Origin: Bacteroides luhongzhouii
GTDB taxonomy: Bacteria > Bacteroidota > Bacteroidia > Bacteroidales > Bacteroidaceae
NCBI RefSeq assembly: GCF_009193295.2
Contig: NZ_CP059973.1
Coordinates: 3,348,001-3,412,000 of the forward strand
DNA: 64,000 bases
Reading direction: 5' to 3'
The first letter of the stretch is position 1. Each line of letters starts with the position of its first letter. The notes under the pieces were generated by a model. The model was not told where the DNA came from. It saw nothing but the letters and a program-made list of their open reading frames with translations, and searched no databases. This document shows positions 45,802 to 53,366 of this stretch, piece by piece. Both the position numbers and the translations under genes were made by a program.

Positions 45802-46187
45802 TTAGATGCATGGATATTTTTCTTTTAGCTTCTTCATAAAAGAATTGCTTACTTGTAAAAGTTCCATCTCGTTAAATGGAGGCAGCAATATGCAACTGTT
45901 GTCTTCAATCGAAGCCAGATAGCCTATATTGATAATGTATGACTGGCTAATTTGGATCAGATAGGGATGCAGACTCAATATTTTTTGTGAGTTTGTATTT
46001 CTTTTTAGTGCTAAGATATGATTGTTATTTAATACAGCTTCCCATAGTTTGCTTTTGGAGTTATATCGGAAATAGCCAATCTGTTCTAAATGGATTAGTT
46101 GTAAGTTTCCGGTTATTGTAGTATATAAGAAGATGTTTTTTCTTGATCTTTTTCAACGTTGATGTGATTGCAATTATCAATATTCAT
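45802..46187 (-). pseudogene. LytTR DNA-binding regulator with one-base frameshift
   Basis: From the ATG at 46187 the frame reads MNIDNCNHINVEKDQEK and then meets a stop eight codons later. Adding one A to the A6 run (minus strand; plus T6 at 46136-46141) joins it to a frame that stays open to the TAA at 45802. That frame reads as a complete LytTR domain: IFLYTTITGNLQLIHLEQIG, YFRYNSKSKLWEAVL, ALKRNTNSQKIL, and HPYLIQISQSYIINIGYLAS. The repaired protein has 128 residues, like small LytTR-only regulators of Bacteroides. It follows a 52-residue membrane peptide in one apparent operon. The break may be a real mutation, a switching tract or a sequencing error. Confidence 0.75.
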
Positions 46188-46194
46188 ATTTTGT

Positions 46195-46353
46195 TTATCT
46201 TAGTATATGATTAATTTGTTGATGATGTTGACATCGTGATATTCCCCAATATAATTTCGGATAATTGTCTTTGGCGCGTATGATAAGAATGATGCCTATG
46301 ATTAAAGCTATCAGATCGAGTGTAAGTTCAATAGACAAGTGTATTATTCCCAT
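46195..46353 (-). CDS. 52-residue membrane peptide upstream of the LytTR gene
   Basis: The frame starts at MGIIHLSIELTLDLIALIIG, a single membrane segment followed by ILIIRAKDNYPKLYWGIS. The segment LIIRAKDNYPKLYWG resembles the N-terminal part of small multi-pass proteins seen next to LytTR genes, and its last ~15 residues (QHHQQINHILR) look like out-of-frame sequence, so this may also be truncated. It has an exact -7 element upstream and lies 8 bases before the LytTR ATG. Function unknown. Confidence 0.5.
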   Translation of the reverse strand: MGIIHLSIELTLDLIALIIGIILIIRAKDNYPKLYWGISRCQHHQQINHILR

Positions 46354-46405
46354 ATTTTTGACGTGTTTCTATTCTTTGCAGTATATGCGTAGGTATTTTC
46401 TTTTG

Positions 46406-46413
46406 CAAAGGTA
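46406..46413 (-). promoter_or_regulatory. -7 element of the membrane peptide-LytTR unit
   Basis: Minus strand TACCTTTG, an exact TAnnTTTG match, about 50 bases before the ATG at 46353. It supports transcription of the broken LytTR gene. Confidence 0.6.
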
Positions 46414-46481
46414 GCCAAAAATAGAGATATCCGGTAATAAAAACATGCAGCTTTGGAGAAACTTAGTAATGCTGACCTTTC

Positions 46482-46844
46482 TTATACTTCCTTTATTTCC
46501 TTAGATGAACCATCTTCTGCCAGTTCTTTAATCTCTTTATTCAAAAACACAGAAAGTACAGTTCTTACTACAACAACTCCACCCAAGATCGCCAGTTCAT
46601 CCAAAGTAGGATCAACTACAGTTTTCAGTATGTCGGATGCGATTAGAAATTCCAGTCCCAGTAAGAGATAACTGCCGAAATCCGCCCTAAGCTGCCGGAT
46701 ATTATTAATAGTATAAGTTCCGTTGAACCGTTTTATCTCATTGCGCAGGAAGGCTACAAAACCAACGAGCACACCATAGGTCACAATCAGTAGACTGATG
46801 ACACTGATGATAGTGGCGAGTGTATTTAAGAATGTGAGTAGCAT
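46482..46844 (-). CDS. DUF1622 family membrane protein
   Basis: 120 residues with three membrane segments: TLATIISVISLLIVTYGVLV at the N-terminus, FGSYLLLGLEFLIASDIL in the middle and ELAILGGVVVVRTVLSVFL. The motif RADFGSYLLLGLEFLIASDI is typical of DUF1622. It is an inner-membrane protein of unknown activity, often annotated only by this family. The C-terminal ~15 residues are charged and cytoplasmic. Upstream 284 bases (46845-47128) hold no gene, only AT-rich sequence and the next terminator. Confidence 0.85.
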   Translation of the reverse strand: MLLTFLNTLATIISVISLLIVTYGVLVGFVAFLRNEIKRFNGTYTINNIRQLRADFGSYLLLGLEFLIASDILKTVVDPTLDELAILGGVVVVRTVLSVFLNKEIKELAEDGSSKEIKEV

Positions 46845-47082
46845 TGTTGTATAATGTTTAGTATCTGTTATATAAACAATCGAAGTTATATAATAGTTCT
46901 CAAATGGATCTTTCGTTAGGATTGAGTTCTTAATCTAATATCATAAATAAATGGATAAAGAACATATTTCAAGAAATGCTTTTTGCAATCTATGGCTTTT
47001 TAGATAATAATAATGGGCCACGATGTCTTATAATAAATATAGAATGGAAACGCTATTCCAAAAGTTTTTGTTTAAAAAAAAT

Positions 47083-47110
47083 AGGAGAGTGCTGTATTAA
47101 GCACTCTCCT
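47083..47110 (-). terminator. terminator of the scaffold-GGGtGRT operon
   Basis: A perfect 11-bp stem (AGGAGAGTGCT with AGCACTCTCCT) and 6-base loop, followed on the minus strand by a run of seven T, 18 bases after the stop at 47129. Confidence 0.9.
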
Positions 47111-47128
47111 TGTATATGAAGTAATAAA

Positions 47129-48139
47129 TTACTTACTCAAAGCCTGAGCTACGTCTACAGCACAAGCTACTGTACAACCTACCATCGGGTTGTTACCAAT
47201 TCCCAAGAATCCCATCATTTCTACGTGAGCAGGAACTGATGAAGAACCAGCGAACTGAGCGTCTGAGTGCATACGACCCATTGTGTCTGTCATACCGTAT
47301 GAAGCAGGACCTGCAGCCATGTTATCCGGGTGAAGAGTACGGCCTGTACCACCACCGGAAGCTACAGAGAAATATGGTTTGCCAGCAAGAACACGTTCTT
47401 TCTTGTAAGTACCTGCAACTGGATGTTGGAAACGAGTCGGGTTAGTAGAGTTACCTGTGATAGATACGTCTACACCTTCTTTCCACATGATAGCTACACC
47501 TTCGCGAACGTCGTCAGCACCATAACATTTTACTTTTGCACGAGGACCGTCAGAGTAAGCGATTTCGCGAACAACTTTCAGTTCACCTGTAAAGTAATCA
47601 AATTGAGTCTGAACGTATGTAAAGCCGTTGATACGGGAGATGATCTGAGCAGCGTCTTTTCCAAGACCGTTCAAGATACAACGCAACGGTTCTTTACGTA
47701 CTTTGTCTGCTTTGGCAGCGATTTTGATAGCACCTTCAGCAGCAGCGAAAGATTCGTGACCTGCCAGGAAAGCGAAACATTTAGTTTCTTCGCGTAGCAA
47801 CATAGCAGCGAGGTTACCATGGCCGATACCAACCTTACGGTCGTCAGCTACAGAGCCCGGGATGCAGAATGCTTGCAGACCGATACCGATAGCTTCAGCA
47901 GCTTCAGCAGCATTTGTGCAGTTTTTCTTAAGAGCAATAGCAGTACCTACTACATAAGCCCATTTTGCGTTTTCAAAACAGATAGGCTGAGTTTCTTCAC
48001 ACGTTTTATAAGGATCAAGTCCGGCAGCTTCGCAGATAGCGTTAGCTTCTTCGATGTCTTTGATGCCGTTAGTGTTCAAGGCTTCAATGATACCTTTGAT
48101 ACGACGGTCTTGGCTTTCGAATTTTACTTCTCTAATCAT
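47129..48139 (-). CDS. GGGtGRT protein
   Basis: 336 residues from MIREVKFESQDRRIKG; 13 further codons upstream reach into the preceding gene and are not likely used. It carries the name-giving motif GGGTGRT near residue 265 (VASGGGTGRTLHPDNM), plus conserved blocks GIGHGNLAAMLLREETKCFAF, GITGNSTNPTRF-like SITGNSTNPTRFQHP and GFLGIGNNPMVGCTVACAV. Several cysteines (e.g. ETQPICFENAKW, PLRCILNG, GCTVAC) could bind a metal or cluster. The function of the family is unknown. It is always worth reading with the NifU-like gene 19 bases upstream. Confidence 0.88.
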   Translation of the reverse strand: MIREVKFESQDRRIKGIIEALNTNGIKDIEEANAICEAAGLDPYKTCEETQPICFENAKWAYVVGTAIALKKNCTNAAEAAEAIGIGLQAFCIPGSVADDRKVGIGHGNLAAMLLREETKCFAFLAGHESFAAAEGAIKIAAKADKVRKEPLRCILNGLGKDAAQIISRINGFTYVQTQFDYFTGELKVVREIAYSDGPRAKVKCYGADDVREGVAIMWKEGVDVSITGNSTNPTRFQHPVAGTYKKERVLAGKPYFSVASGGGTGRTLHPDNMAAGPASYGMTDTMGRMHSDAQFAGSSSVPAHVEMMGFLGIGNNPMVGCTVACAVDVAQALSK

Positions 48140-48158
48140 AGTTTCTTTCCTCCTTATA

Positions 48159-48860
48159 TTATTCGTGACGTGGATCAATAGATTTAACTGCTCCCTGTTC
48201 TGCTGTTACGCGTCCATAAGTACCTGTAACTTTCTTCAAAGCTTCGTTAGCATCAGTACCTTTCTTGATTTCGTCCATGAACTTACCCATGTGTACGAAT
48301 TCGTATCCGCAGATTTCGTCGTTCTTGTCCAAGAAGATTTGTTTGATATAACCTTCTGCCATTTCAAGGTAACGAGGACCTTTAGCCAAAGTACCATAAA
48401 GAGTACCTACCTGGCTACGCAGACCTTTACCCAAGTCTTCCAAACCTGCGCCGATAATCAAACCACCTTCAGAGAAAGCTGATTGAGTACGTCCGTATAC
48501 GATTTGCAAGAAAAGTTCGCGCATTGCTGTGTTGATGGCGTCGCAAACAAGGTCAGTGTTCAATGCTTCAAGGATCGTTTTTCCCGGAAGAATTTCAGCA
48601 GCCATAGCTGCAGAGTGAGTCATACCGGAACATCCGATAGTTTCAACTAAAGCTTCCTGAATGATACCTTCTTTAACGTTCAGTGTCAGTTTACAAGCAC
48701 CTTGTTGAGGAGCGCACCAACCGATACCGTGTGTCAAACCAGAAATATCAACGATTTCTTTAGATTTTACCCATTTGCCTTCTTCGGGTATGGGAGCCGG
48801 TCCGTGGTTAGGACCCTTCTTTACAACACACATGTGTTCCACTTCGTGTGAATAAGTCAT
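48159..48860 (-). CDS. NifU/IscU-like iron-sulfur cluster scaffold protein
   Basis: 233 residues from MTYSHEVEHMCVVKKG; the frame reaches 48923 but that lies in the promoter. An IscU/NifU_N-like core has probable cluster cysteines C49 (GIGWCAPQQGAC), C77 (ETIGCSGMTHSAA) and C106 (LNTDLVCDAIN). The rest (residues ~130-233) is specific to the group that partners GGGtGRT proteins. No IscS, SufBCD or Fdx gene is nearby, so this seems a specialised scaffold rather than the housekeeping one. Own promoter at 48923 and shared terminator at 47083. Confidence 0.85.
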   Translation of the reverse strand: MTYSHEVEHMCVVKKGPNHGPAPIPEEGKWVKSKEIVDISGLTHGIGWCAPQQGACKLTLNVKEGIIQEALVETIGCSGMTHSAAMAAEILPGKTILEALNTDLVCDAINTAMRELFLQIVYGRTQSAFSEGGLIIGAGLEDLGKGLRSQVGTLYGTLAKGPRYLEMAEGYIKQIFLDKNDEICGYEFVHMGKFMDEIKKGTDANEALKKVTGTYGRVTAEQGAVKSIDPRHE

Positions 48861-48922
48861 AATTAGCTCTTTTTTTAGTGATATAATTAAAAATACGTAG
48901 TCACGATTCTCTAAATCGCCCA

Positions 48923-48930
48923 CAAAGGTA
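48923..48930 (-). promoter_or_regulatory. -7 element of the scaffold-GGGtGRT operon
   Basis: Minus strand TACCTTTG, an exact TAnnTTTG match, ~60 bases before the ATG at 48860. It rules out the earlier in-frame start. Confidence 0.65.
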
Positions 48931-49097
48931 GTCGATTTATTTGTTTCTGCAAATCGCCTTTTATTACTTTTTTGTGAAAAGGAACAAATCTGTTTACGTT
49001 TTTTCGTCGTTTGTAAAGTCGGGATTGCATTTGTGAAAGATTGAGACCGGGAGAACTATCTATCTTGTGCTTTGTTGTTATTAGAAAATGAAAATTT

Positions 49098-49496
49098 ATG
49101 GAACTAAATCAGATAGATATACATTATTTAATAGCGGCAATTTGTGTTATTTCATCTGCGCTTGTGTTTTATACGATAGGTGTTTGGGGAGAACGTCTTC
49201 AAAGGAAATTAAAGTTTTGGCATATCATTTTCTTTCTTCTCGGGTTGCTGGCCGATACAGTTGGCACAAGCCTGATGGAGCATATTGCCGAACTGACTCA
49301 TCTGCATGACGAAATGCATACGGTGACAGGGGTAATTGCTATTCTTCTGATGTTTGTACATGCTTTATGGGCGATATGGACCTATGTGAAGGGAACACCT
49401 ATAGAAAAGAGGCATTTTAATCGTTTCAGTATTGTGGTTTGGTGCATTTGGCTTATACCTTATTTAATAGGTGTTTATTTGGGGATGCGATTATAA
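49098..49496 (+). CDS. HsmA family membrane protein (TIGR03987-like)
   Basis: 132 residues with four hydrophobic segments (LIAAICVISSALVFYTIGVW, HIIFFLLGLLADTVGT, VIAILLMFVHALWAIW, VVWCIWLIPYLIGVYLG). The central histidine-rich loop EHIAELTHLHDEMHTVTG is characteristic of the HsmA (TIGR03987) family and could bind heme or metal; the family function is unproven. It sits between the scaffold operon and the PUL regulator with its own start, AT-rich upstream and no exact promoter match. Confidence 0.8.
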   Translation: MELNQIDIHYLIAAICVISSALVFYTIGVWGERLQRKLKFWHIIFFLLGLLADTVGTSLMEHIAELTHLHDEMHTVTGVIAILLMFVHALWAIWTYVKGTPIEKRHFNRFSIVVWCIWLIPYLIGVYLGMRL

Positions 49497-49563
49497 TTTA
49501 CATAATTCATGTCTTGTATTGATTCTTTTGATTTGCTTAGTGTGGTTATTTAAAATAATACTG

Positions 49564-49571
49564 TATATTTG
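49564..49571 (+). promoter_or_regulatory. -7 element of the PUL regulator gene
   Basis: TATATTTG, an exact TAnnTTTG match, with a leader of ~17 bases before the ATG at 49592. Confidence 0.6.
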
Positions 49572-49591
49572 TGATAACAAATCGAAAGACT

Positions 49592-52153
49592 ATGATACGA
49601 CGTAGGCTCCGCCTCTTATACCTTTTAACTGGAATGACCTTGTCTGCTTATTCGCAAGGATTGTTATTTCAGGCTAATGATAAACAAATCAAAGAAAGAA
49701 CTTCTCTTCAGATATTTCAGGAAGAGAAGATACCCTGTTTTACAAAAAACTTTCAGTTAAGTTTCGAACTTTCCATTCGTGATTTTGATACTTTTGGATA
49801 TGTGTTTTTACTAAAGGAAAATCGGGGGAAAACCAAATATAGCTTTACATATACATATCTGGATAGTGAAAATAGTACATTTAAATTTAATACTGATGGG
49901 AAGGAAAATCATTATTCTTTGAATCTGCGGAATGATGCATTAGCTTATCAGTGGATCCCTGTCTCTTTTACATTCGATTTACAACACGACTTGCTAACAA
50001 TTCGTATCGGAGATTATGAAAAGAAAATCACTTCTTTAGGATTGAAAGATACTTTTTGTCCGCATTTGTTTTTTGGACGTTATGACTATATTTTGGATAT
50101 GCCCACCTTTGCTATCCGTAATTTGAAACTAGAGGGTGATAAAAAATATTCGTATATATTTCCACTGAATGAGAATGAAGGAGAAGAAGTACATACTTCT
50201 ACTGGAGATGTGTTGGGTACGGTTGTAAATCCTGTGTGGCTCATTAACGGTTCATATCATTGGGATAAACTTTTTGAATATTCTTTCCAGACTCCTTCTG
50301 GGATTACTTTTGAACCGGACAGTCAAAGGTTGATTCTTTTTAGTCAGGATTCACTCCTTACTTTTAATCTGTTGAAACGTCAGCTACAAAAATATTCTTA
50401 TGCCAATAAGCTTCCTGTTAAAATGCAGTTAGCTACTCATTTCATGAATACGACGGATGGCAAACTTTATGTTTATGAATTGAATAACCTGCCGTTAGGA
50501 GATGCTACTGTGGCAGCTCTTGACCTGGGTAAACGGAAGTGGAGGCAGACTGGAATAGCAGCTTTACCAGTACAGCTACATCATCATGATGGTTTTTGGG
50601 ATGAAACAGTTGGGAAATATCTTGTTTTTGGCGGTTTTGGAAATAAACGTTTTAATAATACATTTTTGGAATATGATATTGAAGCTGACCGATGGGATAC
50701 CCTTTCATATTCCGGTGACCCGATTATTCCTCGTTATTTTTCCGGCATGGCAGTAAATAAAAATCGAGAACACGTCTATATCTTTGGAGGAATGGGAAAT
50801 GAATCTGGTGAACAGAGCGTAGGTCGAAATTATCTCCATGATCTTTATTTGCTTGACAGAAAACAACAGTCTGTTCAACGTTTGTGGCAGAAAACTCCGG
50901 AGTATCGCTGGGTTGTGGCTCGAGATATGATACTAACGCCTGATGAAAAATATATCTACGCCTTGTGTTATCCCGAATATCTTTCAGAAACCTATTTACA
51001 GCTTTATCGTTTGACTATTGATGATGGAACTATAAAAATCCTGGGAGATTCAATTCCGATGCGTTCGGAAGAAATTATGACGAATGCTAACCTTTATTAT
51101 AATTCACTGACGCATGAATATTATTGCACGACTACAGAATTTGATAAAAAGGGGCATACAGTGATTCGGACCTATGTGTTGTCTGCTCCTCCAGTTTCTT
51201 TGGATGAAGTCCGCTCTTACAATTCAAAGTCTTCTTTTGATATTCGCTGGTTATGGATAATAGTAGGAGTTATATTGTTTTTGGGAGGTTATTTGATTGT
51301 CCGAAGGAGGCGAAGGAGACAGGCTGATGTGATTCCGGTACAATCGTCCGTGTCATCAGCCGAGAAAAGGAAACCGAATATCCTCATATCTGGAAAAGAA
51401 ACTTTCTCTAAAAAAGATTTTGAATCATCAATCGTTCGTCCGAATGCCGTTTATTTATTTGGACCCTTTACAGTGATTGACCGGAATGGGCGGGATATTA
51501 CACATTTGTTCAGTTCCCGTTTACGGCAGGTTTTCATTTATATATTGCTTCATAGCACCCATAATGGCGTCCTGTCTGCTTCATTAAATGAAGTATTTTG
51601 GTCTGATAAGCCTGACGATAAAGTTAAAAATCTGAAAGGAGTAACGATTAATCAAATACGCAAGAATCTGACCGCACTGGATGGAGTGGAACTTGTATAT
51701 GATAAAGGATATTTCAGATTGGTATTTACAGACTGTTACTGTGATTATTTCCGCTTCCGTACTTTGAAGAATGTTGAAGAGGTGGAAAATGAATTAGGCG
51801 TTTTACTGATGCGTGGCAAATTTCTTGATGGTTTGGATGTCGGAATGATGGATCATTTCAAACAAAAGATAGAAGAATTCTTGTCTTCCTTTTTACCCTT
51901 GGAAATTGAACGTTTGTATCAGGAACATAAGTATGATGCTGTCATTCGTTTTTGCAATGTGCTTTTCCGGGTAGATCCGGTTAATGAGTTGGCATTGGCA
52001 TATTGTATGCATGCACTTAATAATACGGGTTCGTCACAAGAGGCAATTCTTCAATATTCTTTGTTTGTTCGTGAGTATAAACAAATGATGAATGAAGAGT
52101 ATTCAATTTCATATGTAGAACTAATGAGTAAAAATCCCCCTTTTCATCGATAA
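49592..52153 (+). CDS. membrane-spanning Kelch-sensor/winged-helix regulator of the PUL
   Basis: 853 residues from the ATG at 49592 (the frame opens at a GTG 21 bases earlier). Order: signal sequence (LLYLLTGMTLSAYSQ); a LamG/concanavalin-like region (~25-215); a Kelch-type beta-propeller (~240-540) with YLVFGGFGNKRFNNTFLEYD and VYIFGGMGNESG; a single membrane helix (~552-570, WLWIIVGVILFLGGYLIV) followed by RRRRRR; and a cytoplasmic OmpR/SARP-like winged helix (~616-715, FSSRLRQVFIYILL, LKGVTINQIRKNLTAL) plus a helical activator-like tail (~745-850). It is probably a one-component sensor of periplasmic glycan that acts on the PUL promoter at 52236. Related regulators occur beside other SusCD loci. 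Confidence 0.8.
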   Translation: MIRRRLRLLYLLTGMTLSAYSQGLLFQANDKQIKERTSLQIFQEEKIPCFTKNFQLSFELSIRDFDTFGYVFLLKENRGKTKYSFTYTYLDSENSTFKFNTDGKENHYSLNLRNDALAYQWIPVSFTFDLQHDLLTIRIGDYEKKITSLGLKDTFCPHLFFGRYDYILDMPTFAIRNLKLEGDKKYSYIFPLNENEGEEVHTSTGDVLGTVVNPVWLINGSYHWDKLFEYSFQTPSGITFEPDSQRLILFSQDSLLTFNLLKRQLQKYSYANKLPVKMQLATHFMNTTDGKLYVYELNNLPLGDATVAALDLGKRKWRQTGIAALPVQLHHHDGFWDETVGKYLVFGGFGNKRFNNTFLEYDIEADRWDTLSYSGDPIIPRYFSGMAVNKNREHVYIFGGMGNESGEQSVGRNYLHDLYLLDRKQQSVQRLWQKTPEYRWVVARDMILTPDEKYIYALCYPEYLSETYLQLYRLTIDDGTIKILGDSIPMRSEEIMTNANLYYNSLTHEYYCTTTEFDKKGHTVIRTYVLSAPPVSLDEVRSYNSKSSFDIRWLWIIVGVILFLGGYLIVRRRRRRQADVIPVQSSVSSAEKRKPNILISGKETFSKKDFESSIVRPNAVYLFGPFTVIDRNGRDITHLFSSRLRQVFIYILLHSTHNGVLSASLNEVFWSDKPDDKVKNLKGVTINQIRKNLTALDGVELVYDKGYFRLVFTDCYCDYFRFRTLKNVEEVENELGVLLMRGKFLDGLDVGMMDHFKQKIEEFLSSFLPLEIERLYQEHKYDAVIRFCNVLFRVDPVNELALAYCMHALNNTGSSQEAILQYSLFVREYKQMMNEEYSISYVELMSKNPPFHR

Positions 52154-52235
52154 AAAGCTAGTTGGTTAATGATAATTATTCACTTATTAATCCGCTATTA
52201 ACCCACCACTAATAAGTTGCTTAACCTCGCTACAT

Positions 52236-52243
52236 TATGTTTG
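52236..52243 (+). promoter_or_regulatory. -7 element of the PUL structural operon
   Basis: TATGTTTG, an exact TAnnTTTG match, ~45 bases before the first structural gene. The 80 bases before it contain two near repeats of CACTTATT/CCACTAATAAG, possible operator sites. Confidence 0.6.
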
Positions 52244-52287
52244 CAGCGATGTTATTCACTTATTGTTTTATTTAAAACCTAATACGT

Positions 52288-53352
52288 ATGAGAACAAGAT
52301 TCTTAATGAAACTTTGTTTATTCGGTTTGTTGGTTTGGTGTATCAGCTCGTGCAAGAGCGATAATGGCGATTCGGTGCGGCCCGTTGCACTTGAATGCAT
52401 GTATGCACATCTGACTGACATGACGAACATGCTTGATACCGCAAAGATTGGTACAAGTGACGGAACTTTTCCTTTGGCAAATGCTCAAAACTTACAAAAG
52501 GCTGTTGAAGAATTACAAATCGGTATCTCTAAAGGTATGGCAGGATACTTTGTATTACAGTATGAAATAGATAACTACTGTATCGCGGCTGAAAAAGCTA
52601 TTGCCGAATTTCAGGATTCTTATCAACAAACATTACAACCGGGTACTCCCGCTGAACTGAAAATATTCGGTATTGATGGAAAGGGGCGTATTGAATTTGG
52701 CTCAGATCCGGCCTATGGTGGTGGCAACACATTCACGGTTGAAAGCTGGATGAAATATGATGCCGGCTTCTTTGAGTCGGGAATTGGTAGTTTCCTTTCC
52801 ACTTTTGACGGAAATCAACCGAACGAGGGATGGATGATCAACTTTTTAGGTTCTAATCTTCGTACAACTATCGGTATGGGACCACAGGAAGGTCGCGTAT
52901 TGGAAGAAGGACGTGCATATCCTGATAATTTCGGTAAGTGGAATCATGTTGTGACGGTATGGAACAGTACTCTTTCGGAAGGTCAGTTGAAGATGTATGT
53001 TAATGGCGAATTATTCTTTAGTAAGACCAATGATGTGAAGAATGATGCTGGAGTATTACAAAACTATATGCCTAACACCCGTAACCAAAATATGTGGGCA
53101 TTTCAGGAACCGACTGATAACTCACGTTGTATGACCGGATTCATTAAGAAGTTCCGTATGTGGAGTACTGCAAAATCAGCTGATGAAATAAAATCATTGA
53201 TGAACTCGGATGTGACGGGGACAGAAAGCGGACTGGTGTGTGCATGGGATTTTACAACGGTGGCTGAAGATGTAACCAATATCCCTGATAAGACAGGAAA
53301 ACATGTTGCAAAAATTGTAGGTAACTACAAGTGGTTTAAAGTTGAGAACTAA
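52288..53352 (+). CDS. surface lipoprotein with DUF4972-like and LamG domains
   Basis: 354 residues with lipobox CISSC (Cys ~22). Residues ~30-110 are a helical DUF4972-like region (MYAHLTDMTNMLDTAKIGTS... LEYEIDNYCIAAEKAI type). Residues ~125-350 form a LamG/concanavalin-like jelly roll (FTVESWMKYD, NFGKWNHVVTVWN, GQLKMYVNGELFFSK, KKFRMWSTAKSADEIKSLM). Probably a surface glycan-binding protein feeding the SusCD pair, to which it is joined by a 14-base gap. First gene of the structural operon. Confidence 0.85.
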   Translation: MRTRFLMKLCLFGLLVWCISSCKSDNGDSVRPVALECMYAHLTDMTNMLDTAKIGTSDGTFPLANAQNLQKAVEELQIGISKGMAGYFVLQYEIDNYCIAAEKAIAEFQDSYQQTLQPGTPAELKIFGIDGKGRIEFGSDPAYGGGNTFTVESWMKYDAGFFESGIGSFLSTFDGNQPNEGWMINFLGSNLRTTIGMGPQEGRVLEEGRAYPDNFGKWNHVVTVWNSTLSEGQLKMYVNGELFFSKTNDVKNDAGVLQNYMPNTRNQNMWAFQEPTDNSRCMTGFIKKFRMWSTAKSADEIKSLMNSDVTGTESGLVCAWDFTTVAEDVTNIPDKTGKHVAKIVGNYKWFKVEN

Positions 53353-53366
53353 CCTTAAATATACAG

